From Anthracocystis setariae (taxonomy: Eukaryota > Basidiomycota > Ustilaginomycetes > Ustilaginales > Ustilaginaceae), in contig CAKMXJ010000008.1 of the NCBI GenBank assembly GCA_928724745.1, positions 558,001 through 622,000 on the forward strand: 64,000 nucleotides of DNA, written 5' to 3'. A program made the position numbers and the translations under genes. The notes under the pieces are model-generated. The model saw only the letters and a program-made list of their open reading frames with translations, was not told the DNA's origin and did no database searches. Positions 39,900 to 48,839 of this stretch are shown here, one piece after another. Positions within the stretch are counted from its first letter, which is position 1. Each line of letters opens with the position of its first letter.

Positions 39900-42800
39900 A
39901 TGACGTCTCCGCAATCGCATGAGCAACAACAACAACAACAACAACAACATCATCATCATCATCATCATCATCATCAACAACAACATCTTCACGAACAACA
40001 ACAACACTTGTCGGCACCCTCTTCTCGGTCACAGCCGGTATCACCACCGCCGACGACGCCGTTACGATCTTCCTTTGATGGAATACTACCAAACTCACCG
40101 CAGCGGGACAAAGAGCTCTCAGATATCCTGGACGCATTCTTGTCCAACAAACGTGCTAAATGGCTTCATAAGTTGGATTTGGTGTTTTCGGCTCCAGAGG
40201 ACGACGAGGACGACGACGATAATCTCGACGGAGATGGTGCTAGCCCACACGGTCGTAATACTATCAACCGTATCGACTATCGCGTTGTTGTCTTAGAAAG
40301 TATGATGGAAGGTGGTTTCTTTCGCACCTTGCTTAAAACGCTGCGCATGAAAAGGGATAAGCTTCCACAGTCCTTTGTTCAGCGTATCTTTACAATCGAT
40401 CCCATCACCAAGGAGGCCGGCTTAAAGCAGCAGCAAGACTATACAGCGCTTCTGGAACAGCTTGACCAGCTCGGATGCCATATCCGTCGGTCTTCGCCTC
40501 TCAAGCGTCTCGAGACGCTCCTCGAGCATGCCTTTGTCAATCAGCCTGCTAGGAGGCCCGATCCTTCCCTCGTTGCCGCTCACTCTTCGGCCACCGACTT
40601 CACCAGTGCATTCAACGGTCCAAGTCTCAGCCTCCTCCACGATCATCTTGTCGTGCATAACTCCTTCTTCCCCCAGACCTCAGCTCCCGCCTCCGTTCAT
40701 GCCAATGCCCGTACTCGCGCCAATATCAGCACTAGCACCGCTAATAGCACCAATACCATCACCGATACCCCTGCAAACGCATCTGCCCAAGCCGACAGAG
40801 AGTACTACGCAAAAGTGCTCCCCATCATTCAATCGTCGGGCTTTGGCAAAACGCGCATGTGCGTCCAGCTCAGTACCATTGACGCCGGCATGCTCGTTTG
40901 CCTCCGCTCGTCGCTTCCCCGCAATCGCGATCAACATCTGGTCTCGTTCCCACCCCAGGATGCAGAAGTCTACGACTACTTTCGGTCCGTCAAAAAGACT
41001 CTAGTGGCCCTTGGCCTCGAGGATCAAAATATCAAGTTCCCCGAAGATGCCAAGCAACACGCCATCTTCAACGATGCCCACCTTGGCATCTTGGCCTGGT
41101 TAGAGGTCTACTGCGACACCATCTACACCTATCTCGCTCAACTCAAGGCCGCCTCTGGCTGCTTCGACCAATACGGTAATGCCAATCATGTCAACGCCCA
41201 TCAGTGCTGGCGCACTGTCGTCTACCACTTCGCCGATGCTACTAGCCTCAAGCAGCACACTCTCTTCCAAAGACCTGCAGACCTCTGCTCTCACAGCCGT
41301 CTTGCTCACCCTCCTATGTCCTCCTCCCCTGCACCCTCCTCTTCTCCACCCTCAAACACCGCGACTTCTATGGATGATGGCGTTGTCGCCGCCGCCGCCG
41401 CCGCCGCTGGAGCCCCTCCTGCGCTACACGGAACCTCGAATCTCCGCCGGAAGATCTTGCAATACATCTGCGCCTTAGCGACCAGCCGATACCATGACAT
41501 GCTGCAACAGTACAAATCCGAGTTGGCCGATCCCAACATGCTTGTCGTCCCCGTCAGAAGCCATCTCAAGAAGCGCCTCTCTAGCTTGGAAAGCTTGCCG
41601 CCTAACGAAGCTGTCTCTCAATCGTTTTTCTTCTTGGCGTTGGACGAATGCAGCTCGTTTGACGTAATCTTGCCATTGATCCGTAGGATTTGGTTCCTCG
41701 CAAGTCCAAGCTCTTCTTGGATTCTCCTCATCGACACCAATTCCGACATTGCCCCGCTAGCCGGCACCGCCGCACGTGAAGGTTCCAGGAGAACAAGCGA
41801 CTTTGACACCCATCAACTCACGCAGCCCTTTTCTAGCATGCCGCTCGATGTCAACCTGACCTACGAGGATCGCAAAAAGCTCTTTGCGTCTGGCTCGACC
41901 TCGTCGCCCGTCTCATCGCCACCTACCTTGTCCGAGCTCAACCTGGCCCTGCACAAGCTTGGAAGACCGCTGTGGAGCGACAGCAGGTACCACTCCAACG
42001 GGCTCATCAAACCAAGACCCATTCTCGGCAAACTCGTTTGGCCCGCAGAGTGGCAGTGGCCAGATGACGCCAGCAGCATCCCCTTGAATCCGCAAGACAA
42101 GCTCAACCAAAACTTGCTGGCACTCGCATCCAGGCGCATCAGCCTCGAGCTATCGAGCAAACCCGGGCCAGAGCATTGGTACCAAGTCGTCTCGCGCCAG
42201 ATTGCGCATCACCTGCGCTTCGTGGGTCGCATCTTTTCGACTTCGGACTCCATCATCTCGAGTACACCGAGCGAGCCTTCGCTCAGCGCCACGGCTGCGT
42301 GGTCGTTTCGAACGCACGGTCCTGACAGCGCCGCAGCACGATGGAGCATGGTGGTGCAAGCCATCGTCGTCGGAAGCCAGCTTGCCGGCGTCAACGTGGG
42401 GGCCCAAGGCGAACAAGGCGTGGCCTTGCTTTGCAGCATGGCCATCGATCTAGCCTTGAGCCACAGATTTCAACCGCAGCTGCATCAAAGCTCGTTGAAG
42501 ATACCCTCTACGGACGACAAGAACGACTATAAGGCCATCTTTGGCTTGGTCTCGGTGCGCGAATGGCTCGAGACGCTGATCGGCACAAAGTATTTCGACA
42601 CCTCCAAGGACAATTGCGACCCTCGCAACGCAACAAGCACGGGCATGACGCCGGACGCCATGGATGATATTGTGATGGCCGAAGACGAGCAAGACGATGA
42701 TCACCAACAAGCAGAGCAAAACGCAGAATCAGCCCAGTCACGTATGCCGTCACCCTTAGCGCGATGGGCCAGCCGTACTTGGCTCAACTTCAAGCACACT

Positions 42801-43541
42801 GTGACGCTGCCCGAGCAAGTAGCGCAGGACGACGAAGCCGAGACGAAAGACCTGCTTGTCGAGCTCTGGTTTCGGCACGCCGCAGCGCAAGGCATTATCA
42901 ACCAGACCGGCTGGGACTTTCTGATTCCTGTGTACGAGAGCGAGAGCGAGCAGCCGCCTTCGGACGACCAAGCTTTCCAGGCGGAAAAGCTGAGCTACGT
43001 TGCGATCCAGGTCAAGAATCGCGTCAAGCGCCCAAGTCAGCAAGAACTTGAGGTAGCCGTAGGTCCTAGTCTCGAGGCCCCAGCTGTTGCAAGCTCGAGC
43101 AAGCAATGCTTGGAGCTCTTTGTCGATCTGAGAGGCAGCAGCAATTCCACCGGGCACGTCTACTCGCAGAGGCGCTATCCGGCGGCATCGCCATTGCTGC
43201 GACATCATGTCTTGATCACGGGTCTGGATGGCGCATCATGGCCGGTACTGACCCGACTCCGGCTGAACGCAAAGAAGCAAGTGGGATTGCTGTTTGGAAA
43301 CACTGATTCACTCAACACGCTCCAATTCGATCAGACCAAGGCATGGTACGTTCGAGGCTGTTCGCCTGAGCACCAGCAGGCTTGGCACGAGGCCGACACC
43401 GCGGCCAACGGCGCTTTGGTCCGAGTCACCCAGCCCAACGCGTGTTGGCAACGAGAAGGTTCGGACGATTCGACAGATGATCTCCTGGCAGCAGCAGCAG
43501 CAGCGGGACGAGGACGAAAACGAAAACCCTTTGATCCTTGA
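39900..43541 (+). CDS. Large P-loop NTPase with nuclease-like C-terminus (Crinkler/RHS-type architecture)
   Basis: 1213 residues, single exon; the frame opens from a TTG upstream but MTSPQSHEQ is the first ATG. Seen: polyGln-polyHis at the N-terminus (coded by CAA and CAT runs); a Walker A-like IIQSSGFGKTRMCVQL near 310-325, followed by VCLRSSLPRN then FPPQDAEVYDYF; a Walker B-like FFFLALDECSS near 577; Ser/Pro/Ala linkers; and at about 985-1042 LLVELWFRHAAAQGII, GWDFLIPVY and YVAIQVKNR, a D...QxK pattern like PD-(D/E)XK nucleases. Known: an SSGxGKSR P-loop followed by LR...YPP, paired with such a nuclease fold, is described for Crinkler and RHS proteins of eukaryotes. Inferred: a nuclear NTPase-nuclease of conflict type. 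Glu in the nuclease motif is replaced by Gln; activity is unproven. Confidence 0.6.
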   Translation: MTSPQSHEQQQQQQQQHHHHHHHHHQQQHLHEQQQHLSAPSSRSQPVSPPPTTPLRSSFDGILPNSPQRDKELSDILDAFLSNKRAKWLHKLDLVFSAPEDDEDDDDNLDGDGASPHGRNTINRIDYRVVVLESMMEGGFFRTLLKTLRMKRDKLPQSFVQRIFTIDPITKEAGLKQQQDYTALLEQLDQLGCHIRRSSPLKRLETLLEHAFVNQPARRPDPSLVAAHSSATDFTSAFNGPSLSLLHDHLVVHNSFFPQTSAPASVHANARTRANISTSTANSTNTITDTPANASAQADREYYAKVLPIIQSSGFGKTRMCVQLSTIDAGMLVCLRSSLPRNRDQHLVSFPPQDAEVYDYFRSVKKTLVALGLEDQNIKFPEDAKQHAIFNDAHLGILAWLEVYCDTIYTYLAQLKAASGCFDQYGNANHVNAHQCWRTVVYHFADATSLKQHTLFQRPADLCSHSRLAHPPMSSSPAPSSSPPSNTATSMDDGVVAAAAAAAGAPPALHGTSNLRRKILQYICALATSRYHDMLQQYKSELADPNMLVVPVRSHLKKRLSSLESLPPNEAVSQSFFFLALDECSSFDVILPLIRRIWFLASPSSSWILLIDTNSDIAPLAGTAAREGSRRTSDFDTHQLTQPFSSMPLDVNLTYEDRKKLFASGSTSSPVSSPPTLSELNLALHKLGRPLWSDSRYHSNGLIKPRPILGKLVWPAEWQWPDDASSIPLNPQDKLNQNLLALASRRISLELSSKPGPEHWYQVVSRQIAHHLRFVGRIFSTSDSIISSTPSEPSLSATAAWSFRTHGPDSAAARWSMVVQAIVVGSQLAGVNVGAQGEQGVALLCSMAIDLALSHRFQPQLHQSSLKIPSTDDKNDYKAIFGLVSVREWLETLIGTKYFDTSKDNCDPRNATSTGMTPDAMDDIVMAEDEQDDDHQQAEQNAESAQSRMPSPLARWASRTWLNFKHTVTLPEQVAQDDEAETKDLLVELWFRHAAAQGIINQTGWDFLIPVYESESEQPPSDDQAFQAEKLSYVAIQVKNRVKRPSQQELEVAVGPSLEAPAVASSSKQCLELFVDLRGSSNSTGHVYSQRRYPAASPLLRHHVLITGLDGASWPVLTRLRLNAKKQVGLLFGNTDSLNTLQFDQTKAWYVRGCSPEHQQAWHEADTAANGALVRVTQPNACWQREGSDDSTDDLLAAAAAAGRGRKRKPFDP

Positions 43542-43961
43542 ATCCAAATTTTGGCTGCAAAGGGACGGGAATAAAGAGCAAGGGACCCTTCGCCAAAGGT
43601 GTTGTCTTGCACGCCGTTGATCTGTTGAAAGATTGTTCGATGATGTTGTCGTCGGGCCTTTGTGGTGTCATCTTTTGGCTCTTTTTGCAAAAAAGATTAT
43701 TTTCTAGGAGCATGAAAGTGCGGGTCCGTGCTGTACAGCAATCGCGCCAACCAATTTTCTCTAATTCTTGCGTTGCTTAGTCATGCTGCTGTCATTCAGA
43801 CGGAGGCGAAGATGCGGCAAATTGGGACTTTTGCGGCCGATTTGAACCGTTTGGAGTGCACTTGACATCTTGGTGGTTTGAGCTCAGTCGCTTGCTGCGT
43901 CGTTGGCGTTGGCTCATTCAACCATCATCGCTGTTCTTGATTGAGTGCTCTATTACTCAAG
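43542..43961. other. Intergenic: 3' flank of the P-loop gene and GCN20 promoter
   Basis: 420 bases. GTGCTGTACAGCA near 43727 is another copy of the recurring motif. No gene. Confidence 0.55.
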
Positions 43962-46253
43962 ATGGCCGCTACACTCATTCGAAAGGCTTTGCCTCAACTC
44001 GATGACCCCGTCGTCGACTATCTTGACGGCTACATCAACGATGCTGCCGACGACCCCACCGAAGACCTCTTCGAGACCGTAGTCAAGCCCATGCTCGAGT
44101 CGGCTTGCATCTCGGATCCCTCCTCTTCCAACCAAGTCAATGCTCTTCTGCCCAAGTTGCTCCAACTTATCCAATCCAAACTCCCCGATCATGTCGATGC
44201 TAATGCAAACGGACTCACTCGTCTCGACAGGGTCGTGGATATGCGCAACACCGAAATGTCGCGGACCCAAGGTTTCGATTCGGCCGGCGGCGTTGATATC
44301 GCCCTTGGTACCACCAAGCAGAACCGCTCCACCGTCGATGTCAGGAAGCTCGAGAAGCAGGAAGCAAAAACTCGCGCCAAGCTAGCAAAGCGAGCTCAGC
44401 GTGACCTGTACGAGTCCAGCAAGCTTGTTCAGCAGTCCAAGCAGCAAGCCAGCTACGAAGAGCTCTTCCTCAAGGTCAACCCTCTCGAGAGCATCGGTAA
44501 CAAGGGCAAGAACAAGGACATTCATCTTCCCAACATCGATGTCAACTTTGGCAGCAACCGCATCCTCTCCAATGCCACCCTTACTATCAAGGCAGGCCGC
44601 AGAGCCGGTCTCATCGGTCGCAACGGTGTGGGTAAATCCACATTGCTGCGTAACATGGCTCTTCGAGAGATTCCCATCCCTACTCAGATCTCGATTCTCT
44701 ACGTCGAGCAGGAGATTGTAGGTGATGATACGACAGCCATCGATAGCGTGCTCAAGGCCGATGTCTGGCGTGAAAAGCTCATGAAGGAGGAGGCAGAGAT
44801 CAATGCCGAGCTGCAGAAGCTCGAGGACTCCGCCGCCGCCGCTGTAGCTGCTGCCAATGCTGCTGCTTCTGCCGCTGCTGCACAGGGTGACGTGGACGAA
44901 GCTGCTGCCGGTCTCTCGCGCGGCTCGGCGGTTGACATGCCCACTCGACAGCGTGAGATCAAGCGCGAAGAGCTCTCCACCCGTCTCGGTGAAGTTCAAG
45001 CCAAACTCGTCGAGATGGAAGCCGAGACCGGTCCAGCTCGTGCCGCCTCGCTCCTCAATGGTCTCGGCTTCAAGACCGAAGACCAGCAGCGCCCCACCAA
45101 GACCTTCTCCGGTGGTTGGCGAATGCGCCTCGCGCTTGCCCGTGCGCTTTTCTGCAAACCGGATCTGCTCATGCTCGACGAACCTTCGAACCATTTGGAT
45201 CTCAACGCGCTCGCCTGGCTCGAAGACTACTTTGTCAACGACTACGAGGGCACGCTCTTGGTCGTATCGCACGACCGAGCATTCCTCAACCGTGTCGCCA
45301 CCGACATCATCCACATGCACAGCGAGCGACTCGACTACTACAAGGGCAACTTTGACCAGTTCTATCAAACCAGGGAAGAGCGTCGTCGCAACCAGCAGCG
45401 AGAGTACGAGGCTGTGGAGATGCAGCGTGCACATCTGCAAGCCTACATTGACCGATGGAGGGTCAACGCCAACCGCGCCGCACAAGCGCAGAGCAAGATC
45501 AAGCAGCTCGAAAAGCTGCCCAACATCGAACCACCCGAGGACGACGATGTGGTGCACTTCCGTCTACCCGAAACCGAGAAGCTGCCGTTGCCGCTACTGC
45601 AGATCAGCAACGTCACGTTCGGCTACCGCCCGGACAAGCTGCTGCTCAAGTCGGTTGACTTTGACATTACGCAGCAAAGTCGTGTTGCTGTTGTCGGTCC
45701 TAACGGTGCGGGTAAGTCGACGTTGATGAAGTTGCTGATGGGTGAGATCACGCCGCTGCAAGGTGATCAGAAGCGAAACAGTCGTCTACGCGTGGGATTC
45801 TTCTCGCAGCATCACATTGATCAACTCGATCTCAATGCGAATCCGGTGTCGTTTCTCGCGTCCAAGTATCCGGGTAAGACGGAACAGGAATATCGATCGC
45901 ATCTGGGTGCGTTTGGTATCAAGGGCATGACGGGATTGCAGAAGATTGCTACGTTGTCTGGAGGTCAGAAGTCGCGTGTGGCGTTTGCGCATATCTCGAT
46001 GATGCGTCCGCATGTGCTGTTGCTGGATGAACCTACGAACCACTTGGATACCGAGGGTTTGGATGCGCTGTGCGAGGCGATCAAGAAGTTTAATGGCGGT
46101 GTCATTTGCATTTCGCACGACGAGACGTTTATTCACAACTGTCTCGACGAGCTTTGGGTCGTAGACGATGGTAAAGTTGAAAAGTTCCATGGCGACGTCG
46201 CCGAGTACAAGAGGATCATCTTGTCCAAGAATAAGGAGAAGGCTCGTCCCTAA
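43962..46253 (+). CDS. GCN20: ABC-F ATPase, Gcn20/ABCF3 type
   Basis: 763 residues from MAATLIRKAL; the open frame starts 7 codons earlier at a TTG. Seen: the Gcn20 N-terminal helical region (about 1-190); a first ABC domain with GRNGVGKST near 220, LSGG-like FSGGWRMRLALARAL and LLMLDEPSNHLD; the ABC-F linker rich in Arg and Glu (REERRRNQQREYEA); a second domain with GPNGAGKST near 580, LSGGQKSRVAFAHISM and LLLDEPTNHLD; and no membrane segments. Known: Gcn20 binds Gcn1 on ribosomes and helps activate the Gcn2 kinase in amino-acid starvation. Odd: an Ala-rich insert of about 30 residues (44830-44920) between the first P-loop and its signature. Both catalytic cores are intact. Confidence 0.95.
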   Translation: MAATLIRKALPQLDDPVVDYLDGYINDAADDPTEDLFETVVKPMLESACISDPSSSNQVNALLPKLLQLIQSKLPDHVDANANGLTRLDRVVDMRNTEMSRTQGFDSAGGVDIALGTTKQNRSTVDVRKLEKQEAKTRAKLAKRAQRDLYESSKLVQQSKQQASYEELFLKVNPLESIGNKGKNKDIHLPNIDVNFGSNRILSNATLTIKAGRRAGLIGRNGVGKSTLLRNMALREIPIPTQISILYVEQEIVGDDTTAIDSVLKADVWREKLMKEEAEINAELQKLEDSAAAAVAAANAAASAAAAQGDVDEAAAGLSRGSAVDMPTRQREIKREELSTRLGEVQAKLVEMEAETGPARAASLLNGLGFKTEDQQRPTKTFSGGWRMRLALARALFCKPDLLMLDEPSNHLDLNALAWLEDYFVNDYEGTLLVVSHDRAFLNRVATDIIHMHSERLDYYKGNFDQFYQTREERRRNQQREYEAVEMQRAHLQAYIDRWRVNANRAAQAQSKIKQLEKLPNIEPPEDDDVVHFRLPETEKLPLPLLQISNVTFGYRPDKLLLKSVDFDITQQSRVAVVGPNGAGKSTLMKLLMGEITPLQGDQKRNSRLRVGFFSQHHIDQLDLNANPVSFLASKYPGKTEQEYRSHLGAFGIKGMTGLQKIATLSGGQKSRVAFAHISMMRPHVLLLDEPTNHLDTEGLDALCEAIKKFNGGVICISHDETFIHNCLDELWVVDDGKVEKFHGDVAEYKRIILSKNKEKARP

Positions 46254-46425
46254 GGTTTCATTCGATCTACCTGGTGCTCTGGTAGGCAATTCACAGTAGT
46301 AGTGTGGATTTTGATACGAAGTAGTGTGTGGACAAAACGTTGTGCGTGTGCGTGTGTGTGTGTGTGTGTTTTTTTTTCTTTTTCTTTTTTGGAATCGCGG
46401 GGATGAGATTGACAAAATAGAGGAT
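46254..46425. repeat. Convergent gap with (GT)n microsatellite
   Basis: A short gap between convergent genes; a GT run at about 46340-46369 is followed by a T-rich run to 46390. Confidence 0.85.
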
Positions 46426-48180
46426 TCAAAAGGTAGCGCTTGCGTTTGCGGTGGAGGCGATGCCGCCGAAGAGGTTGAGGGGCCAGGAGGCAAAGTAGAA
46501 TTGGTACCTGCCAAGTTGTTTGCAGGTGGATGCGAGTTGTTCGAGGTCGAACAGTTCACCTATGGGTAACCCCCACATGGCTAGAAAGGTTTCGTGGAGC
46601 ATGCATTCGCCCGATTTGGTAGGTCTTGCTTCGAATGCGGGACTGTCACCTGCTACGGCGGCAAAGTGATGGTTCCACATAAACTGTTTCATCTCTTCGC
46701 TTTGCTCGACGCCGGCAAATGGCATACCCTCTCCACCGTGTTTGGGAGCTGGATCGGACCACTCCGTGCGTTCTTGTGGTGATAGAGAGTAGTATCGTGC
46801 TGTAAATCCGGAACGGATGAGGAGAATGTCGCCGCGACGAAAGGTGACGTTCTGATGCTTAGCTGTAGCGACCAGATCGGCAACTGTGATGCGGAAGCCA
46901 GTTCGCGGATCATAGCCCTTGCCTCCACCGTACTCGGGCCAGCTGGACCAAGCATAATCATCCCGCTTCACATGGTCGGTGCCGTGATGGGAGAGATACT
47001 CGAACACGTCGAGCAAAACGCCTCGTCCACAGATGCCGTGCTGTGCGAGATGGTGAATGCCCAGTGCGTTGCGTTTCTTGGCCTCTTCCGTGCTCCATGC
47101 CTTGGGATCAGCAGGTTGAGGCGAAGTGTCCTCAAACGTGTCCTGAATGCTCGCTCGTGAAGCGCCTCCGTAAAACACGTTGAGCGGCATGTGTCCAAAG
47201 TGACGGAACCCGTCCCATTGCGAGCCGCTCTGTGTGTTGAGGTCGAGGTGCTCATCGCTCACCGGCACTTTCGTGTCATCCGTGACCACGACGTCGGGCT
47301 GGCTGGCTTTGACGGTGGCGATGAATTTGTCGCGTGGGGCGGTATAGGCTGGTCCGCCTTTGCCGAAAGGCTTGTGGGTGAGCGCCTTACGGCGAAAGAA
47401 TGGCTCTTGGGGAAGGTGGACGGGCCAGTTCAAAGAGACGGTACGACCGATCTTGATTTGCTCTTTGGCAGCACGCAGCACTACAGACTCGGTGAGCAGG
47501 TTGATGGTGCCAAGTTGATCACCAGGTCCCCAGACATGCCAGGCACAACCGGGCCAACCGCCTTGGGAAGGGAGTTGGTGGTAGTCTGGTAGCGGGATGG
47601 TTGACCACTTGTCCGATGATGTGGATGAGGTTGACGATGATGAGGTGGAGTGATGTGAAGACGAGGAGGAGAGCGCAGACAGCAGACTGGGTGCCTGTTT
47701 AGCAGAGGAAGTGGCGAGGCCTAGCTGCGAAGCGATCGCTGCGAGCCTACGTCGAGCATGCAAAGGCGATTCGAACTCGGCCATCCTTCGACGAGCATGC
47801 AAAGGCGACTCAAATTCGGCAATCCTGCGGCGGGCATGGAGCGGCGATTCATACTCATACCAAGCCTTGCCAGAAGAGGCGGAGTTGTCCTTGTCTGAAA
47901 AGACGTTCTTGGTGGTCAGCGCCATGGCTTGGAGCAGACCGGCCGTCTGTGTTGCAGCCGCATGTCGAGTTGTTTTGACCGTGTCTGCTACTTGTTGAGT
48001 GGCTTCGGCGGCGACTTCGGACCCTTTCTGTGCAGCTTGAGCGGATGCTTGGGATGCCAAGCCTCCAAAACGACTTGCAATGGAGGCGATGCGTTGACGA
48101 TTGGACTCTTGCTCCTGCTCGTTTTGGTCGTCGACGTCAGGCTTGGCCTCATCGAGCGATTTGCTTTTGGAATCGACCAT
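46426..48180 (-). CDS. Putative cyclase (kynurenine-formamidase-like fold) with repeat-bearing N-terminal extension
   Basis: 584 residues from MVDSKSKSL. Seen: a hydrophilic, helical N-terminal extension of about 190 residues with Ala/Gln-rich helices and three tandem 13-residue units of the form ESPLHARRRxAEF (about 105-143); then the PF04199-type domain about 195-545: WPGCAWHVWGPGDQLGTINLL, TVSLNWPVHLP, LNTQSGSQWDGFRHFGH, GICGRGVLLDVFEYL, FRRGDILLIRSGFT and FAAVAGDSPAFEA. Known: the family's metal motif is HxGTHxDxxxH; here the corresponding GSQWDGFRHFG keeps the Asp and a His but lacks the first His, as in the fungal long-form members. Inferred: a cytosolic hydrolase-like protein of unknown substrate. 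A serine-rich linker joins the two parts. Confidence 0.8.
   Translation of the reverse strand: MVDSKSKSLDEAKPDVDDQNEQEQESNRQRIASIASRFGGLASQASAQAAQKGSEVAAEATQQVADTVKTTRHAAATQTAGLLQAMALTTKNVFSDKDNSASSGKAWYEYESPLHARRRIAEFESPLHARRRMAEFESPLHARRRLAAIASQLGLATSSAKQAPSLLSALSSSSSHHSTSSSSTSSTSSDKWSTIPLPDYHQLPSQGGWPGCAWHVWGPGDQLGTINLLTESVVLRAAKEQIKIGRTVSLNWPVHLPQEPFFRRKALTHKPFGKGGPAYTAPRDKFIATVKASQPDVVVTDDTKVPVSDEHLDLNTQSGSQWDGFRHFGHMPLNVFYGGASRASIQDTFEDTSPQPADPKAWSTEEAKKRNALGIHHLAQHGICGRGVLLDVFEYLSHHGTDHVKRDDYAWSSWPEYGGGKGYDPRTGFRITVADLVATAKHQNVTFRRGDILLIRSGFTARYYSLSPQERTEWSDPAPKHGGEGMPFAGVEQSEEMKQFMWNHHFAAVAGDSPAFEARPTKSGECMLHETFLAMWGLPIGELFDLEQLASTCKQLGRYQFYFASWPLNLFGGIASTANASATF
47747..47863 (-). repeat. 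Three 39-base in-frame repeats in the cyclase gene
   Basis: Three diverged 39-base units code for ESPLHARRRIAEF, ESPLHARRRMAEF and ESPLHARRRLAAI. Changes are mostly synonymous or at the tenth residue, which suggests the motif itself is maintained. Confidence 0.9.
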
Positions 48181-48237
48181 CTCTGTAGCGTTGTTCAGTA
48201 CTCGATGGGTGCCAGAGCGTAGTGGACAAAGGAGTGA

Positions 48238-48268
<31 letters not shown>

Positions 48269-48839
48269 TGGTAGAGTGATGGTCGAGGTGATAATGGAGT
48301 GCGACACTATAGGCAGAAGAGTCCGTCCTTTCACGAGCCACGCAGATCCGGATGATAGCGGACGGGCCAACGATGAACAGTCAACCCTGCAGCCCGAAAA
48401 AAATTGCTTTGCCTTCCTTGCATTGGGGCCCCACAGTCTGCCATCTGCGGCGCGTGTCCAATCGAGTGAAAAGATGAAGTTATCGTTGTTAGGCCATTGC
48501 TTCGAGACATACACTAAATGATTCAGACCACACGGACAGTGACATGCACTGGCCACGCATGCTTTGCATTTATTATAAATAATCAAGGCTGCATTATTTT
48601 TTCGTTGGATTTCTTCTTTCTTTTCCGAGTTGGATGAAACTGATATGAGGAGTCAGACAGACGAAAAATAAGGCTCACACTAGAACTCGGATAGCGTTGA
48701 AACATTCTGAATGGCAATCGAGCTCACCCGTTTGTAGCCAGGCTTGGTTTCCTCTCACACTTGCTTCAACACCACCACGCACAAGGCGCAGCCGCAACAT
48801 TAGCCCACATCGCTCTTCTTCGAACCTGATCCCGAGTCT
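48181..48839. other. Divergent intergenic region between the cyclase and FPGS genes
   Basis: About 660 bases with a GA run at 48237-48265 just upstream of the cyclase start and an AT-rich stretch (TTTATTATAAATAATC) near 48568. No supported gene. Confidence 0.55.
48237..48265. repeat. (GA)n microsatellite
   Basis: An uninterrupted GA run 57-85 bases upstream of the cyclase ATG, so probably in its leader. Confidence 0.93.

Noticed and set aside
44382..45557. 391-codon minus-strand frame opposite GCN20
   Set aside because: Mirror of strongly biased codons in an unambiguous ABC gene; no domain of its own.
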